DNA from: Waterburya agarophytonicola KI4
Lineage (GTDB): Bacteria > Cyanobacteriota > Cyanobacteriia > Cyanobacteriales > Xenococcaceae
Assembly: GCF_020640915.1 (NCBI RefSeq)
Contig: NZ_JADWDC010000030.1
Coordinates: 1-54,785 of the forward strand
Length of the DNA: 54,785 bases
Reading direction: 5' to 3'
The notes under the pieces were generated by a model. It saw only the letters and a program-made list of their open reading frames with translations, was not told the origin of the DNA and did no database searches. Shown here piece by piece: positions 35,127-43,904 of the stretch (position 1 is its first letter; every line of letters starts with the position of its first letter). A program made the position numbers and the translations under genes.

Positions 35127-36911
35127 ATGAACCTCAAACAAAAATATGCGATCGCGATCGCCAGTACGACAATGGTTTTGATGCAGCAGATCGAAGCAGT
35201 AGCTCTTAACGCCAGAGAAATTAGTACGATCGCCAGAGATATCACAGTCAAAGTTATTCAAGCTCAAACAGGCAACAACGGATCGGGAGTGATTATCGAA
35301 CTCCAGGATGGTGTTTACTCTTTGCTGACTAACTATCACGTTGCTGGAGAAGATGGGGTATATCGAGTACAAACTCCCGACGGTATAAAACATAAGGTGA
35401 CTGCCAAACAAGAACTTCCTGGCTTGGATTTAATGATTCTTACCTTTGACAGCAATAACGAATACAGAGTAGCTAAACTAGGTAATTCTGAAGATATTGT
35501 TCCCCTACAAACAGTCTTTGTGGCTGGTTTTCCTGCAATTCAAAACGATCTAGATTTAGTTTCTGGTCAAGTTCGGAGTATTAGAGAAGATATTTTAATC
35601 AATCCAGAAGAAGACGAAGGCTACGCCCTAGTTTATTCTAATCAAACTTTGCCAGGCAGTAGTGGTGGTGCGGTAGTAGATGAAGATGGTTTACTGGTGG
35701 CGATCAACGGTGAAGCAGAACGAGATCCCACTACGGGGAGAGATATTAGCCGAGGTATTCCGATTAATATCTTTTTGTCCGCTATGGAAGAATTAGAGCA
35801 AGAAAATGAAATAGCAGAGGCAGAACAAGAACGTATTGCCGAGGAAAAACGCATTGCAGCGGAGGAAGCTCGAACTAGGGCAGCCGAAGAAAAAGCAGCA
35901 GCGGAAGAAGAGGCAGAAATAGCTGCCGAGACAGCCAAAATCGAGCAGGAAGAACAAAGAATAGCCCGAGTAACAGAATCAAATTCCGAAAATGGCGATC
36001 GCTCTATTGCCTTGTCCGACAATAAATATTTACTAGCCAGTAACTTAGAAGGACATCAAGATATAGTTCATAGCGTAGTGTTAAGTTCTGACAAAAAAAC
36101 AATTGTTACGGGTAGTTGGGATAATACTATCAAAGTCTGGAATGCTCAAACAGGAAAACTAGAGCAAACTTTAGTCGGACACGAAAGCTTGGTTAATAGT
36201 GTTGCCCTCAGTCAAGATGGTAATACTTTGGTGAGTGGTAGCGATGATACAACTGTCAAAGTCTGGAACGTGCAAACAGGAGAATCTAAGCAAACCTTAA
36301 CTGGTCACAATGATGTGGTCAATAGCGTTGCTATTACTCCTGATGGCAAAACAGCAGTGAGTGCCAGCGATGATGAGACCATCAGAGTTTGGAATTTGGA
36401 AACTGGGAAATCGATTCTGACTCTTTCAGGACACGAAGATTGGATCAATAGCGTTGCTATTACTCCCGATGGTACGACAGCGGTGAGTGCTAGTAGTGAT
36501 GAAACCGTTAGAGTCTGGAATTTGAATAGCGGACAACTAGAACAAACTTTTCTCGGTCATACTGATGTAGTAACTAGCGTGGCAATCTCTCCCAATGGCT
36601 CGATTATTGTTAGCGGTAGCGACGATGAAACTGTCAAAGTTTGGGATCGCCCCACAGCAAAATTAAAACATACCTTTAATGCTGCTTCGGGCTGGGTGAA
36701 TGCCGTAGCTATAAGTCCAGACGGTACAAAAGTAGCTAGTGGTAGCGATGATTCTACAATTCGAGTCTGGAGTCTCCAGGATTATCAACTCCTGACTATT
36801 CTAGAAGGTCACGATGATGTTGTATCTAGCGTGGCTTTGAGTTTTGATGCTTCTACTATTGTTAGCGTTAGTGGGGATAAAACCGTCAAGATTTGGCAAT
36901 TGCAGAATTAA
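35127..36911 (+). CDS. Secreted trypsin-like protease with coiled coil and seven WD40 repeats
   Basis: 594 aa. Signal-like N-terminus, then a chymotrypsin-fold protease (about 30-225) with catalytic H71 (T-N-Y-H-V-A), D101 (G-L-D-L-M) and S179 (P-G-S-S-G-G-A-V). An Ala/Glu-rich coiled coil (about 222-285) follows. Residues about 308-594 hold seven WD40 units, each of about 41 residues with G-H near the start and V-W-N/D or I-W at the end; the sixth lacks its G-H. This should form one closed propeller. The triad looks intact, so an active periplasmic protease with a binding platform is likely. Convergent with a kinase gene 29 bp away. Confidence 0.92.
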   Translation: MNLKQKYAIAIASTTMVLMQQIEAVALNAREISTIARDITVKVIQAQTGNNGSGVIIELQDGVYSLLTNYHVAGEDGVYRVQTPDGIKHKVTAKQELPGLDLMILTFDSNNEYRVAKLGNSEDIVPLQTVFVAGFPAIQNDLDLVSGQVRSIREDILINPEEDEGYALVYSNQTLPGSSGGAVVDEDGLLVAINGEAERDPTTGRDISRGIPINIFLSAMEELEQENEIAEAEQERIAEEKRIAAEEARTRAAEEKAAAEEEAEIAAETAKIEQEEQRIARVTESNSENGDRSIALSDNKYLLASNLEGHQDIVHSVVLSSDKKTIVTGSWDNTIKVWNAQTGKLEQTLVGHESLVNSVALSQDGNTLVSGSDDTTVKVWNVQTGESKQTLTGHNDVVNSVAITPDGKTAVSASDDETIRVWNLETGKSILTLSGHEDWINSVAITPDGTTAVSASSDETVRVWNLNSGQLEQTFLGHTDVVTSVAISPNGSIIVSGSDDETVKVWDRPTAKLKHTFNAASGWVNAVAISPDGTKVASGSDDSTIRVWSLQDYQLLTILEGHDDVVSSVALSFDASTIVSVSGDKTVKIWQLQN

Positions 36912-36940
36912 AGATTAACGAGGAAAAGCGATCGCCTTGT

Positions 36941-38386
36941 CTATTTGGTTGACATGATTTTTAAAGATTCCAGCATTTCGTCTTCCACAATTGCTTCAAA
37001 ATTGTCGTATTGTCCTAATTCTGCTTCGTAGCTAACGAGATAAACGCGATCGCTATTTAAAGTCCATATTTGGAGATGTTTGGTTTCAATTTTGTTTTCT
37101 GGATTTACTTTGGTATAGATAACTTTGTGACCATCTTTTTCGCTCAATTTAATCGGACGAGAATCAATAATTTTTGCTTGGGGTAATCGAGTAATTTGAT
37201 ACACAGCGTTGGTAGTATATTCATCTAAAGAATTAGCATTTTGTTGGTCTACTCGAATCTCAACTTCGGGGGGAATCAAATAAGACTGGCTTCGTTCGGG
37301 GATAAATTGAGCGATCACACTACCTGGTTGATTGGCTTCTTTCAGCTTCCAGCTAGAAGGATATTTCATTTCAATTCCATATTCAGAATTACTATAAAGA
37401 AAAGGAAACTTGTCTTTATTTGTGGTGTCATAGTCGGCAGTTTTGGGTATCTGGTTCAAAGAGTTTTCCAGTTGCCAATAATAATATCCCGCACCCAATA
37501 TACCTAAAAGCACAATACCCGTGCCAAATATGGTTTTAAAATCAAATAATTTCAATTTTCTACCCAATTTAAAATTTCTAACTATTTTTAAAGCTTCGCT
37601 GGCAGATGTATAACGCTGTCGAAAGTCGGGAGAAACCATCCGATCTAAAACTTCAGCTAGATTTTCATTAACTTGAATTCCATCTTTCCATTTAACTACT
37701 TCTGTATCGTGGTCTAAAGGAATGTCTTTCGGTTCTACCCCTGTCAAGGCATAGATTCCAATCATTCCTACCCCATAAACATCACTAGCTAGTTTGGGTT
37801 TAATACTTTTTTGCTCGGGAGCCATATAACCTTCAGTACCAATGGGTACGGTAAGACTGGTTTTTCCTTCCGCATTTGCCATTTGATTGTTGAGCTTTTT
37901 GACCGAACCAAAATCAATTAGCATCAATTTCCCATCAGATTCGCGCCTGATGATATTCGATGGCTTGATATCCTGATGAATCACCTTTTCTTGGTGAGCT
38001 ACTTCGACAATTTCTAGAATTTGTCGAAGTAGTCCGACAACTTGTTCTGCCGTCCATTGTCGATCTGCACCAAGTTCTTGAGCTAAATCTGTCCCCTCAA
38101 TAAACTCATGAACTAAGTAAAATTTATCTCCATTACGAAAATATCCCAAAAGATTGGGAATGCGATCGGATTTACCCAAAATTTTTAGAATTTTAGCTTC
38201 TCTGGCAAATAAATATTTTGCTTTACGCAAGCTCAAGGTATCTTTTGCTTGTGGTTCAAATTGCTTGATTACACAGCGCAAATTTCCTTTGGCTTGTCGA
38301 TCCTCCGCTAAATAAGTTTGACCGTATTTACCCGTTCCTAACAGGCTCAGGACATGATATCGTCCATTGAGGGTTTCTCCAATCAT
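36941..38386 (-). CDS. Membrane serine/threonine kinase with PsbP/Mog1-like sensor domain
   Basis: 481 aa. Kinase domain about 8-275 with glycine loop L-G-T-G-K-Y-G, K41 (V-I-K-Q-F), H-Q-D-I-K-P-S-N at 137-144 (HRD reads HQD, common in cyanobacterial kinases), D-F-G at 158-160 and A-P-E in Y-M-A-P-E-Q. Probably active. One membrane helix near 285-305 and an extracytoplasmic domain about 325-480 that begins Y-S-N-S-E-Y-G-I-E-M-K-Y-P-S-S-W and resembles PsbP/Mog1-type domains. Contrast with the catalytically empty kinase at 29064-30605. Tail-to-tail with the trypsin-WD40 gene. Confidence 0.9.
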   Translation of the reverse strand: MIGETLNGRYHVLSLLGTGKYGQTYLAEDRQAKGNLRCVIKQFEPQAKDTLSLRKAKYLFAREAKILKILGKSDRIPNLLGYFRNGDKFYLVHEFIEGTDLAQELGADRQWTAEQVVGLLRQILEIVEVAHQEKVIHQDIKPSNIIRRESDGKLMLIDFGSVKKLNNQMANAEGKTSLTVPIGTEGYMAPEQKSIKPKLASDVYGVGMIGIYALTGVEPKDIPLDHDTEVVKWKDGIQVNENLAEVLDRMVSPDFRQRYTSASEALKIVRNFKLGRKLKLFDFKTIFGTGIVLLGILGAGYYYWQLENSLNQIPKTADYDTTNKDKFPFLYSNSEYGIEMKYPSSWKLKEANQPGSVIAQFIPERSQSYLIPPEVEIRVDQQNANSLDEYTTNAVYQITRLPQAKIIDSRPIKLSEKDGHKVIYTKVNPENKIETKHLQIWTLNSDRVYLVSYEAELGQYDNFEAIVEDEMLESLKIMSTK

Positions 38387-38433
38387 TATTACTTCTCTAC
38401 TGTTTGAGGCGTGTGATTAATCTTATTTTCTAG

Positions 38434-39942
38434 TTAAGAGCCTAAACCAATACGACCAGCCAAACTAGCACTCAAGGGAATTAGAGTGGCTAGGCTCAAA
38501 AACAGTGCCAACAAAGCCCAAGCTGCTCGACTATCATCTGGTTCGGTTAATTCATTCTGTACGGGGCGTTCTAAATCTCGCTGTAAAAACAGAATCAAAA
38601 CTGCCCAATATAGAGGGATAGGATTGACAGGATTGAATAAAGCAACAATACCTAAAATAATTAGGGTAGCTAAAGTACTGCGTCTGCCAGTTTTACGTCC
38701 ATAAATAGCGTGAACAATTCTTCCTCCGTCTAGTTTTCCTGCGGGTAAAAGATTTAAAGCTGTAATCACTAATCCCAACCAACCGATAATTACCAAGGGA
38801 TTAATATCTACCACTGCCGTTTCCAAAGCAGAACCCAAAATAACTTTAGCTAAAGTTCCTACTAAAATTGATGCACGGAAAAACTCAGTAGGCAACTGAA
38901 ACATACTCCCAGGATGGGATATAGTAAGACCCGTTACTAGTAATATTAAAGAGATAATTCCTGCTGCGGCAGGCCCTGCAAAAGCGATATCAAATAAAGC
39001 CGTACGATTGGGTAATAGGGACTCAAAACGAGTAATTGTCCCAAAAGAGCCAATTTGCCAACTAGGTAGAAAGAAAGGAATACTCAAACGAATCTTATAG
39101 TGGTTGGCAACTATGCGATGACCAATTTCGTGAGCAATTAGAACCGCCCACAGTCCCAAACTCAAAGGGACAGCCTCGCTATAGCGTCCAAAATCGCTAA
39201 ACAAATCAAAACCCTGCAATAAACTAGATGCTTCTAAGCTAGTTAAGATTGTCCCAATAAACAAAATTAGAGCAAGATTTTTTTGTGGCAAAGTTGTAGT
39301 TTGGGGGTCATTAGTCTTGGGTAAAATCACTACAACTGGTCTAGCTTCGGGGCTTTCTACTAGAAATAAACGATATTTATCATCAAAAGTTGCTGTCAAC
39401 TTTTGGCTCATTTTAGAATATGCCATTTCTGCTTCTCCCCGCAGATTCCCTTTAAATATCGCCCCATCCTGATAGGGAATAGTTTCGGTAGCAAAAAAAG
39501 TATCAATGCCAAAAATTCCCTTCAAATCTGCTAGATCTTCCTGAGGAATAGGTAATACTTCTGAGGCGATATCATTGTTCAGTTCATCAGAGTCGACAAT
39601 TGGAGGTAATGTTTCTGATATTTCTGCCTCTTTTTTAATTCTTTCTGCTGCTTTCTGTTGCAATAAAGCTTCTTGTCCTTCTGCTCTAAGTTGCTTACCC
39701 AACCATATATAAACAGCAATGGAAGCGAGCAACAAAAATAGTATGCCCACTAAATTTAGATATATTCCTACGGTAAATAAGCCAAAAAATAGCAACCAAG
39801 GACTCATTAAAGCAATAGACTGCAACCATGCGAGGATTCCTAGTCTGCCAAAAGCTTTAGCTCGGTTATAGCCCCAAAAAAGTATGGCAATAACAGCAGT
39901 AAGCAGTATGAAAGTGGCAAGAGATTCCGATCCGTTTAACAT
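38434..39942 (-). CDS. Site-2 protease family (M50) intramembrane metalloprotease, EGY-like
   Basis: 502 aa. Two or three N-terminal membrane helices, a soluble region (about 90-225) with the EGY-type G-N-L-R-G motif, then about six helices. Zinc motif H-E-I-G-H in L-I-A-H-E-I-G-H-R, second motif L-N-L-L-P-A-G-K-L-D-G-G-R (D as third metal ligand). These match chloroplast EGY proteases and their cyanobacterial homologues, which act in thylakoid or plasma membrane. Possible role in regulated proteolysis of membrane-bound factors; substrate unknown. Starts upstream of the kinase on the same strand with a 47-bp spacer. Confidence 0.92.
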   Translation of the reverse strand: MLNGSESLATFILLTAVIAILFWGYNRAKAFGRLGILAWLQSIALMSPWLLFFGLFTVGIYLNLVGILFLLLASIAVYIWLGKQLRAEGQEALLQQKAAERIKKEAEISETLPPIVDSDELNNDIASEVLPIPQEDLADLKGIFGIDTFFATETIPYQDGAIFKGNLRGEAEMAYSKMSQKLTATFDDKYRLFLVESPEARPVVVILPKTNDPQTTTLPQKNLALILFIGTILTSLEASSLLQGFDLFSDFGRYSEAVPLSLGLWAVLIAHEIGHRIVANHYKIRLSIPFFLPSWQIGSFGTITRFESLLPNRTALFDIAFAGPAAAGIISLILLVTGLTISHPGSMFQLPTEFFRASILVGTLAKVILGSALETAVVDINPLVIIGWLGLVITALNLLPAGKLDGGRIVHAIYGRKTGRRSTLATLIILGIVALFNPVNPIPLYWAVLILFLQRDLERPVQNELTEPDDSRAAWALLALFLSLATLIPLSASLAGRIGLGS

Positions 39943-40071
39943 TAGTTGTTTTAATTAGGTTAGTTTCAATAAATAAGAGAGATCGCCATCTTGCGGGATT
40001 CACTTATTTTAATTATTTGATGATTAAGGATTTTTTATTATTTTATTATTAATCTTGAATCTACTTACTCT

Positions 40072-40106
40072 TTATTGGTTATTGGCTATTGGTTATTGGT
40101 TATTGA
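40072..40106. repeat. Heptanucleotide tandem repeat running into murQ
   Basis: Five 7-bp units, TTATTGG, TTATTGG, CTATTGG, TTATTGG, TTATTGA. The last three overlap the murQ 3' end, so the repeat encodes its final residues and its stop codon. Confidence 0.75.
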
Positions 40107-40997
40107 TAATCGTAAGTTTCCTTTGTTTTTATCTAATAATTCTTCTCCCGCTGCTATATCCAATCCAGTCCAGTGCATTAAAAGAGCTAATTTAACTTTA
40201 TTCTGGCTTTTGTCGAGTAATAAACTCGCTTCTTGACGGTTTAAATCGGTTAAGTCACTAATAATCCGTAAAGCTCGGTCTTGCAATTTATCATTAGTCA
40301 CCGCCACATCTATCATGCGATTGCCGTAAACCTTGCCATAGCCTACCATTGCTCCCGTAGAGATGATATTTAATGCCATTTTGGTTACTGTGCCAGCTTT
40401 TAATCTCGTCGAACCAGCTAGAATTTCTGCACCTACTAAAAGACGAATATCAATATCGGCTTCCATGGGTACTTGTTCGGCACTGACACAGCTTATTGCT
40501 ACAGTAGTAGCCTCTCTAGCTTTTGCTTCTTGTAATGCGCCACGAACATAGGGAGTTGTTCCCCCTGCGGTAATCCCAACAACTACATCTAATTTACTTA
40601 TTTCACGTTCGGCGATCGCTTTTGCTCCATCTGCGGGACGATCTTCTAAGGCTTCAGAACTTTTTACTAGAGCATCTTTGCCACCAGCTAAAATTCCCTG
40701 AACTAGTTCGGGAGAAGTACAAAAAGTAGGGGGGCATTCTGCTGCATCCAAAACCCCCAACCTACCGCTAGTACCAGCACCAACATAAAACAGCCGCCCG
40801 CCTTGTTTGAAAGCGAGGGTAGTCGCATCAATAGTCTGAGCCAAAGGAATGCGAGCTTTGGCGATCGCTTCAATGGTTTTGTTGTCTTCCTGATTAAACA
40901 AATCGACTATTTCTAAACTAGATAAACTATCCAAATTCTGACTATTGGGGTTAATTTGTTCGGTCAACAAATGTCCCCGCGACTGCAAATTGTCCAT
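40086..40997 (-). CDS. murQ: N-acetylmuramic acid 6-phosphate etherase
   Basis: 303 aa, family length. Cleaves the lactyl ether of MurNAc-6-P to GlcNAc-6-P in peptidoglycan recycling; cytosolic dimer. SIS fold with phosphosugar motif Y-V-G-A-G-T-S-G-R-L-G-V-L-D-A-A-E, the E-C-P-P-T-F block, then G-I-T-A-G-G-T-T-P-Y-V and S-T-R-L-K-A-G-T-V-T-K-M-A-L-N. The last few codons (I-T-N-N-Q) fall inside a heptamer repeat, so the native C-terminus may have been altered. Upstream spacer of about 70 bp to the DUF3110 gene on the same strand. Confidence 0.96.
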   Translation of the reverse strand: MDNLQSRGHLLTEQINPNSQNLDSLSSLEIVDLFNQEDNKTIEAIAKARIPLAQTIDATTLAFKQGGRLFYVGAGTSGRLGVLDAAECPPTFCTSPELVQGILAGGKDALVKSSEALEDRPADGAKAIAEREISKLDVVVGITAGGTTPYVRGALQEAKAREATTVAISCVSAEQVPMEADIDIRLLVGAEILAGSTRLKAGTVTKMALNIISTGAMVGYGKVYGNRMIDVAVTNDKLQDRALRIISDLTDLNRQEASLLLDKSQNKVKLALLMHWTGLDIAAGEELLDKNKGNLRLSITNNQ

Positions 40998-41068
40998 TTT
41001 TGTAGGTTTAACTTTTAAGGTAGTTGATGACTTTTTTCTTAGCTATGGTATTAGCTTCTCTTCGTTCC

Positions 41069-41455
41069 TCAAAGCAGCCCCTCTAGTTGCTGGCGAATGC
41101 GATCCAATTCGTCACTAGCAATTGTTCCTTCTTCTGGGGGAGAATCTGTAATTTGAGCTTCCTCTTCTTGTTCCCAACTCAGTTCTTCCACATTTTTTTC
41201 GGGTGGAATTTCCAACTGTCCTGGTTCGACCATTTTCCAATCGTAGTCAGCCTGACGGCAGAATTGCTCTACTTCCTCAGAATCGATCGCTTCTACTTTA
41301 GCTTCGGGAAAATCTTGTGCTTCGAGCAATCCTCCATAGCGTATAGCATCATCTTCATCTTGAAACATCAATATAGTGTTGCGATCGCCTATTTGAATGG
41401 TATGAATCCCTTCATTTTCAGTTCCCGCGTTAAATAATAAAATATGTACTAGCAT
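41069..41455 (-). CDS. DUF3110-family protein
   Basis: 128 aa from the ATG at 41455 (M-L-V-H-I-L-L-F-N-A-G); a TTG 11 codons upstream is non-conserved. DUF3110 core about 1-80: V-H-I-L-L-F-N-A-G-T-E-N-E-G-I-H, M-F-Q-D-E-D-D-A-I-R-Y-G-G-L-L-E-A-Q-D-F, and V-E-A-I-D-S-E-E-V. The C-terminal 45 residues are strongly acidic (E-E-L-S-W-E-Q-E-E-E) and end in a helical D-E-L-D-R-I-R-Q-Q-L. Cyanobacterial and plastid-lineage protein with no established role. Confidence 0.88.
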   Translation of the reverse strand: MLVHILLFNAGTENEGIHTIQIGDRNTILMFQDEDDAIRYGGLLEAQDFPEAKVEAIDSEEVEQFCRQADYDWKMVEPGQLEIPPEKNVEELSWEQEEEAQITDSPPEEGTIASDELDRIRQQLEGLL

Positions 41456-41584
41456 AATTAACTCGTGCCAATTCTCTATTAATGCCAATTACAACACAAA
41501 ATCACTTTATTGAGTCAAGGAAATTCACTGAATATTGAGTTTAAAACAGGACATTAATGGCTTCAAGCCTTGCAATCGATCCAT

Positions 41585-41616
41585 AAAAAGAGACGATTTA
41601 GATTAAAACCGCCTCT
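41585..41616 (-). terminator. Hairpin terminator after the DUF2996 gene
   Basis: Read on the minus strand, AGAGGCGGTTT pairs with AAATCGTCTCT (one mismatch) around five bases and is followed by five T. It stands 47 bp past the DUF2996 stop, a good factor-independent terminator. Confidence 0.8.
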
Positions 41617-41662
41617 CGTTATGAGTTTTGACTCTGGTTTATTTGATTGATAGTCGACCAAA

Positions 41663-42127
41663 CTAGTTTCTAGTCAGCCATTTCTGGGCATTGAGACGTT
41701 GAATTGTGTACATAACAAGAAGTTCCAAATTGACTCTTCTCTCATCAATCATAAAAGATTCTAAGGTGCTGGGAGGATTATTGTAGGTGGCACTAGAGAA
41801 AGCTTTTTGCCCTGCAATATCTTCGTCGGGGAAATAGATATTAAATAGGCGATCGCCATTATCCCATTTACCAATTACTTGCCAACAGAGTTCGTTAGAA
41901 TTTGCTCCTTTTATGGGTACGCCTTGCTGTACAAAAGCTAAATCCACATCATCAATACCTTCTCCTGCCATTGCTTCTTTTAAAGCAGGGAGGTAATGCT
42001 GTTGAATAAATTCGTCAAATGGCTTGTCCTCTAGCTTGGGTGGTTTTTCTTTCTTAGCTTTTGCAGCAGGCGGTTTTTTCTCTGCTGGGGCTTTTGCCTT
42101 TTCTTGATTATTTTGTTCCTCTGCCAT
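41663..42127 (-). CDS. DUF2996-family protein
   Basis: 154 aa. The N-terminal about 35 residues are a low-complexity Lys/Ala/Pro/Glu segment (K-A-P-A-E-K-K-P-P-A-A-K-A-K-K), followed by the DUF2996 domain: K-P-F-D-E-F-I-Q-Q-H-Y-L-P-A-L, C-W-Q-V-I-G-K-W, and F-N-I-Y-F-P-D-E-D-I-A-G-Q-K-A-F. Ends with a helical L-E-L-L-V-M-Y-T-I-Q-R-L-N-A-Q-K-W-L. Soluble, restricted to cyanobacteria and plastid lineages as far as I recall; no function. Has its own terminator downstream. Confidence 0.88.
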   Translation of the reverse strand: MAEEQNNQEKAKAPAEKKPPAAKAKKEKPPKLEDKPFDEFIQQHYLPALKEAMAGEGIDDVDLAFVQQGVPIKGANSNELCWQVIGKWDNGDRLFNIYFPDEDIAGQKAFSSATYNNPPSTLESFMIDERRVNLELLVMYTIQRLNAQKWLTRN

Positions 42128-42222
42128 TTTCTACCAAATTTAAAGCTTTAGCTAGGATGTTTATTCGCTGTTATTCTATCACGCTGACTTAGGTAGAAAT
42201 GTTACTTAATTACGGGTGATCG

Positions 42223-43464
42223 CTAATTTTTGAGACTTTTTTTTTGATCTATTCGTGCTGCTGCTTCTAAGGCGGATTTATTTCTAGCTCTTTGAGCATA
42301 TTGTGTTAGTTCTTCGATCTCCATCCCACTTAAAATACTCAAATCTTCGATATCAATACCTTTCATTAACATCTCTACACACCACGTTTGTTGTGCTTGA
42401 GAGATTTGAGGACTTTCTCCTTGAGGGGTGAGCAAGTCTGCGGTTAACTCTTGCCAGATGGTTTGTAATTCAGCTTCAGAGATCGGGTTACTTGCATCAT
42501 TAATAAAAATTGATGCACATTCATCTTTACGACTTTTTAGCCACTGGATTAAAGGATTGGAAGATGCAGATCCATAGCGAAAACCCATTACCCATTGATT
42601 TAGAGGGACTTGTCTTTCCCGACCATAATTAATTTGCAGAATGTGTTGTTGGGGTTCGACTACCGAATGCGATCGCTCTAAATGTAATATTTCCTCTAAA
42701 GATAATCCCGCCCCAAACAGAATATAAATTAAGGCATATTCTTTTTTTCCTGTTTTTTTGGCTTTCCTGAAAAGCGATCGCACCAAACTCCCTGGTAAAT
42801 CTTCAATTTCCTTGGGTTCGATTTTAACAATACTAGTTTCGGTAACTGTAGGTATTGTTTCTGAAGTAGGAAATGAACCTTGTAGAAACAGCTTGACTAT
42901 ACTATCTAGAAAATCATTTTCTTCGTCCCAAAAGTTATACCCTTCAGTGCTAGATTCAACTACAAAGTAGCCCACCAAAAGAAAATTGAGCAGGTTGACA
43001 ATCTGTTCTGAAGTCAGATTGCTAGATAAACCTTGAACGGCGATCGCTTTTTCTAAATACTCTGCTACATAACGATTTGCTTCGCTCAGACCTTTTCCCA
43101 ATGCCAAACGATTCTCTACAGGATAGTTTCCCGCTTCTCCTACAATCGAACGGACTAGATCGGGTGCTTTCTCAAGTGTTCTCAGACTTTCTTGGGCATA
43201 TTCCTGTAAAAAATCTGCTACATTATCTTTGCTATCAGCTCTTTCTACCAAAGCATGAACCAACTTAGCAAAGACCGCAGAATCTTGCAGAACGGCTAAA
43301 AGCAAGCGATACTTGTTACCAAAATTACGAAATAAAGTTACCTCGTTAACTTGGGCGCGTTCGGCAACCGCCTTAGTCGTAGTTTCAGTCACGCCTTTTT
43401 CGGCAAATAAATCTAAAGCTGCTTCAATTAGACGGGCTTTGGTAGACTTTCGGGGAGTGGACAT
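42223..43464 (-). CDS. TetR-family regulator fused to a tyrosine-recombinase-like domain
   Basis: 413 aa, about twice TetR length. Residues 1-60 are a TetR helix-turn-helix (A-R-L-I-E-A-A-L-D-L-F-A-E-K-G-V then T-L-F-R-N-F-G-N-K), 60-200 the usual helical ligand domain. Residues about 222-394 read like a tyrosine-recombinase catalytic domain: Y-A-L-I-Y-I-L-F-G-A-G-L-S-L-E-E-I-L-H-L, then G-R-E-R-Q-V-P-L, then T-W-C-V-E-M-L-M-K-G-I-D-I-E-D-L-S-I-L-S-G. The recombinase residues are lost: Arg I is S255, H-x-L-R reads S-Q-A-Q (355-358), G-H reads G-M. So probably a DNA-binding or dimerising module. Divergent from desC, across duplicated operator-like sites. Confidence 0.85.
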   Translation of the reverse strand: MSTPRKSTKARLIEAALDLFAEKGVTETTTKAVAERAQVNEVTLFRNFGNKYRLLLAVLQDSAVFAKLVHALVERADSKDNVADFLQEYAQESLRTLEKAPDLVRSIVGEAGNYPVENRLALGKGLSEANRYVAEYLEKAIAVQGLSSNLTSEQIVNLLNFLLVGYFVVESSTEGYNFWDEENDFLDSIVKLFLQGSFPTSETIPTVTETSIVKIEPKEIEDLPGSLVRSLFRKAKKTGKKEYALIYILFGAGLSLEEILHLERSHSVVEPQQHILQINYGRERQVPLNQWVMGFRYGSASSNPLIQWLKSRKDECASIFINDASNPISEAELQTIWQELTADLLTPQGESPQISQAQQTWCVEMLMKGIDIEDLSILSGMEIEELTQYAQRARNKSALEAAARIDQKKSLKN

Positions 43465-43692
43465 TTTCTACTAGCTTATGACTTTAAATCTATTTTAGTT
43501 AAAGCGGTATTTTTGACCCTTATTATGACATTAGTTTATCCATTAATACTGAGTAAAACGTTTGGTAGCATGAGTTAATTGTGCTGTAATCAGTTGCTTA
43601 TTGGCGATCGCAAATCAATTACGGGTACAGATGCAGGAGAAGTCACTTTCAGACGTATTAAATAAGCCATTAATTTGGTTTGTAGTTTTAAA

Positions 43693-43709
43693 TGTAAGTA
43701 ACACTTGCA
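43693..43709. promoter_or_regulatory. Operator-like dyad, copy 1
   Basis: 17-bp imperfect palindrome of form TGnAAGTnnnACTTnCA (here TGTAAGTAACACTTGCA), inside a 21-bp direct repeat (43690-43710). Likely target of the adjacent TetR protein; inferred from form and position. Confidence 0.65.
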
Positions 43710-43740
43710 ATTTTCCAACTATGTCTGTTACACTGATAAA

Positions 43741-43757
43741 TGTAAGTAACACTTGCA
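43741..43757. promoter_or_regulatory. Operator-like dyad, copy 2
   Basis: Identical 17-bp dyad in the second copy of the 21-bp repeat (43738-43758), starting exactly 48 bp after the first copy. Confidence 0.65.
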
Positions 43758-43904
43758 AAACCATTTTGAGATTACGCCGATAAATTTTGTGAGCCTCTGA
43801 TAGCATACAGCCCAGTGCGCTTGCCTTTAAATGAGGGTAATCGAAGAGCTAATTAAACAAATTTAGCTTCATAACCTTAAAGAGTATTTTAGGACAAGTT
43901 TAGT

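Larger units (their letters stand above)
43465..43904. other. 440-bp divergent regulatory region, TetR gene / desC
   Basis: No convincing coding sequence. Holds a duplicated 21-bp element (43690-43710 and 43738-43758) with a dyad in each copy, and an inverted repeat AGCTAA/TTAGCT in the desC leader near 43847-43870. Promoters for both genes must lie here. Confidence 0.6.
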
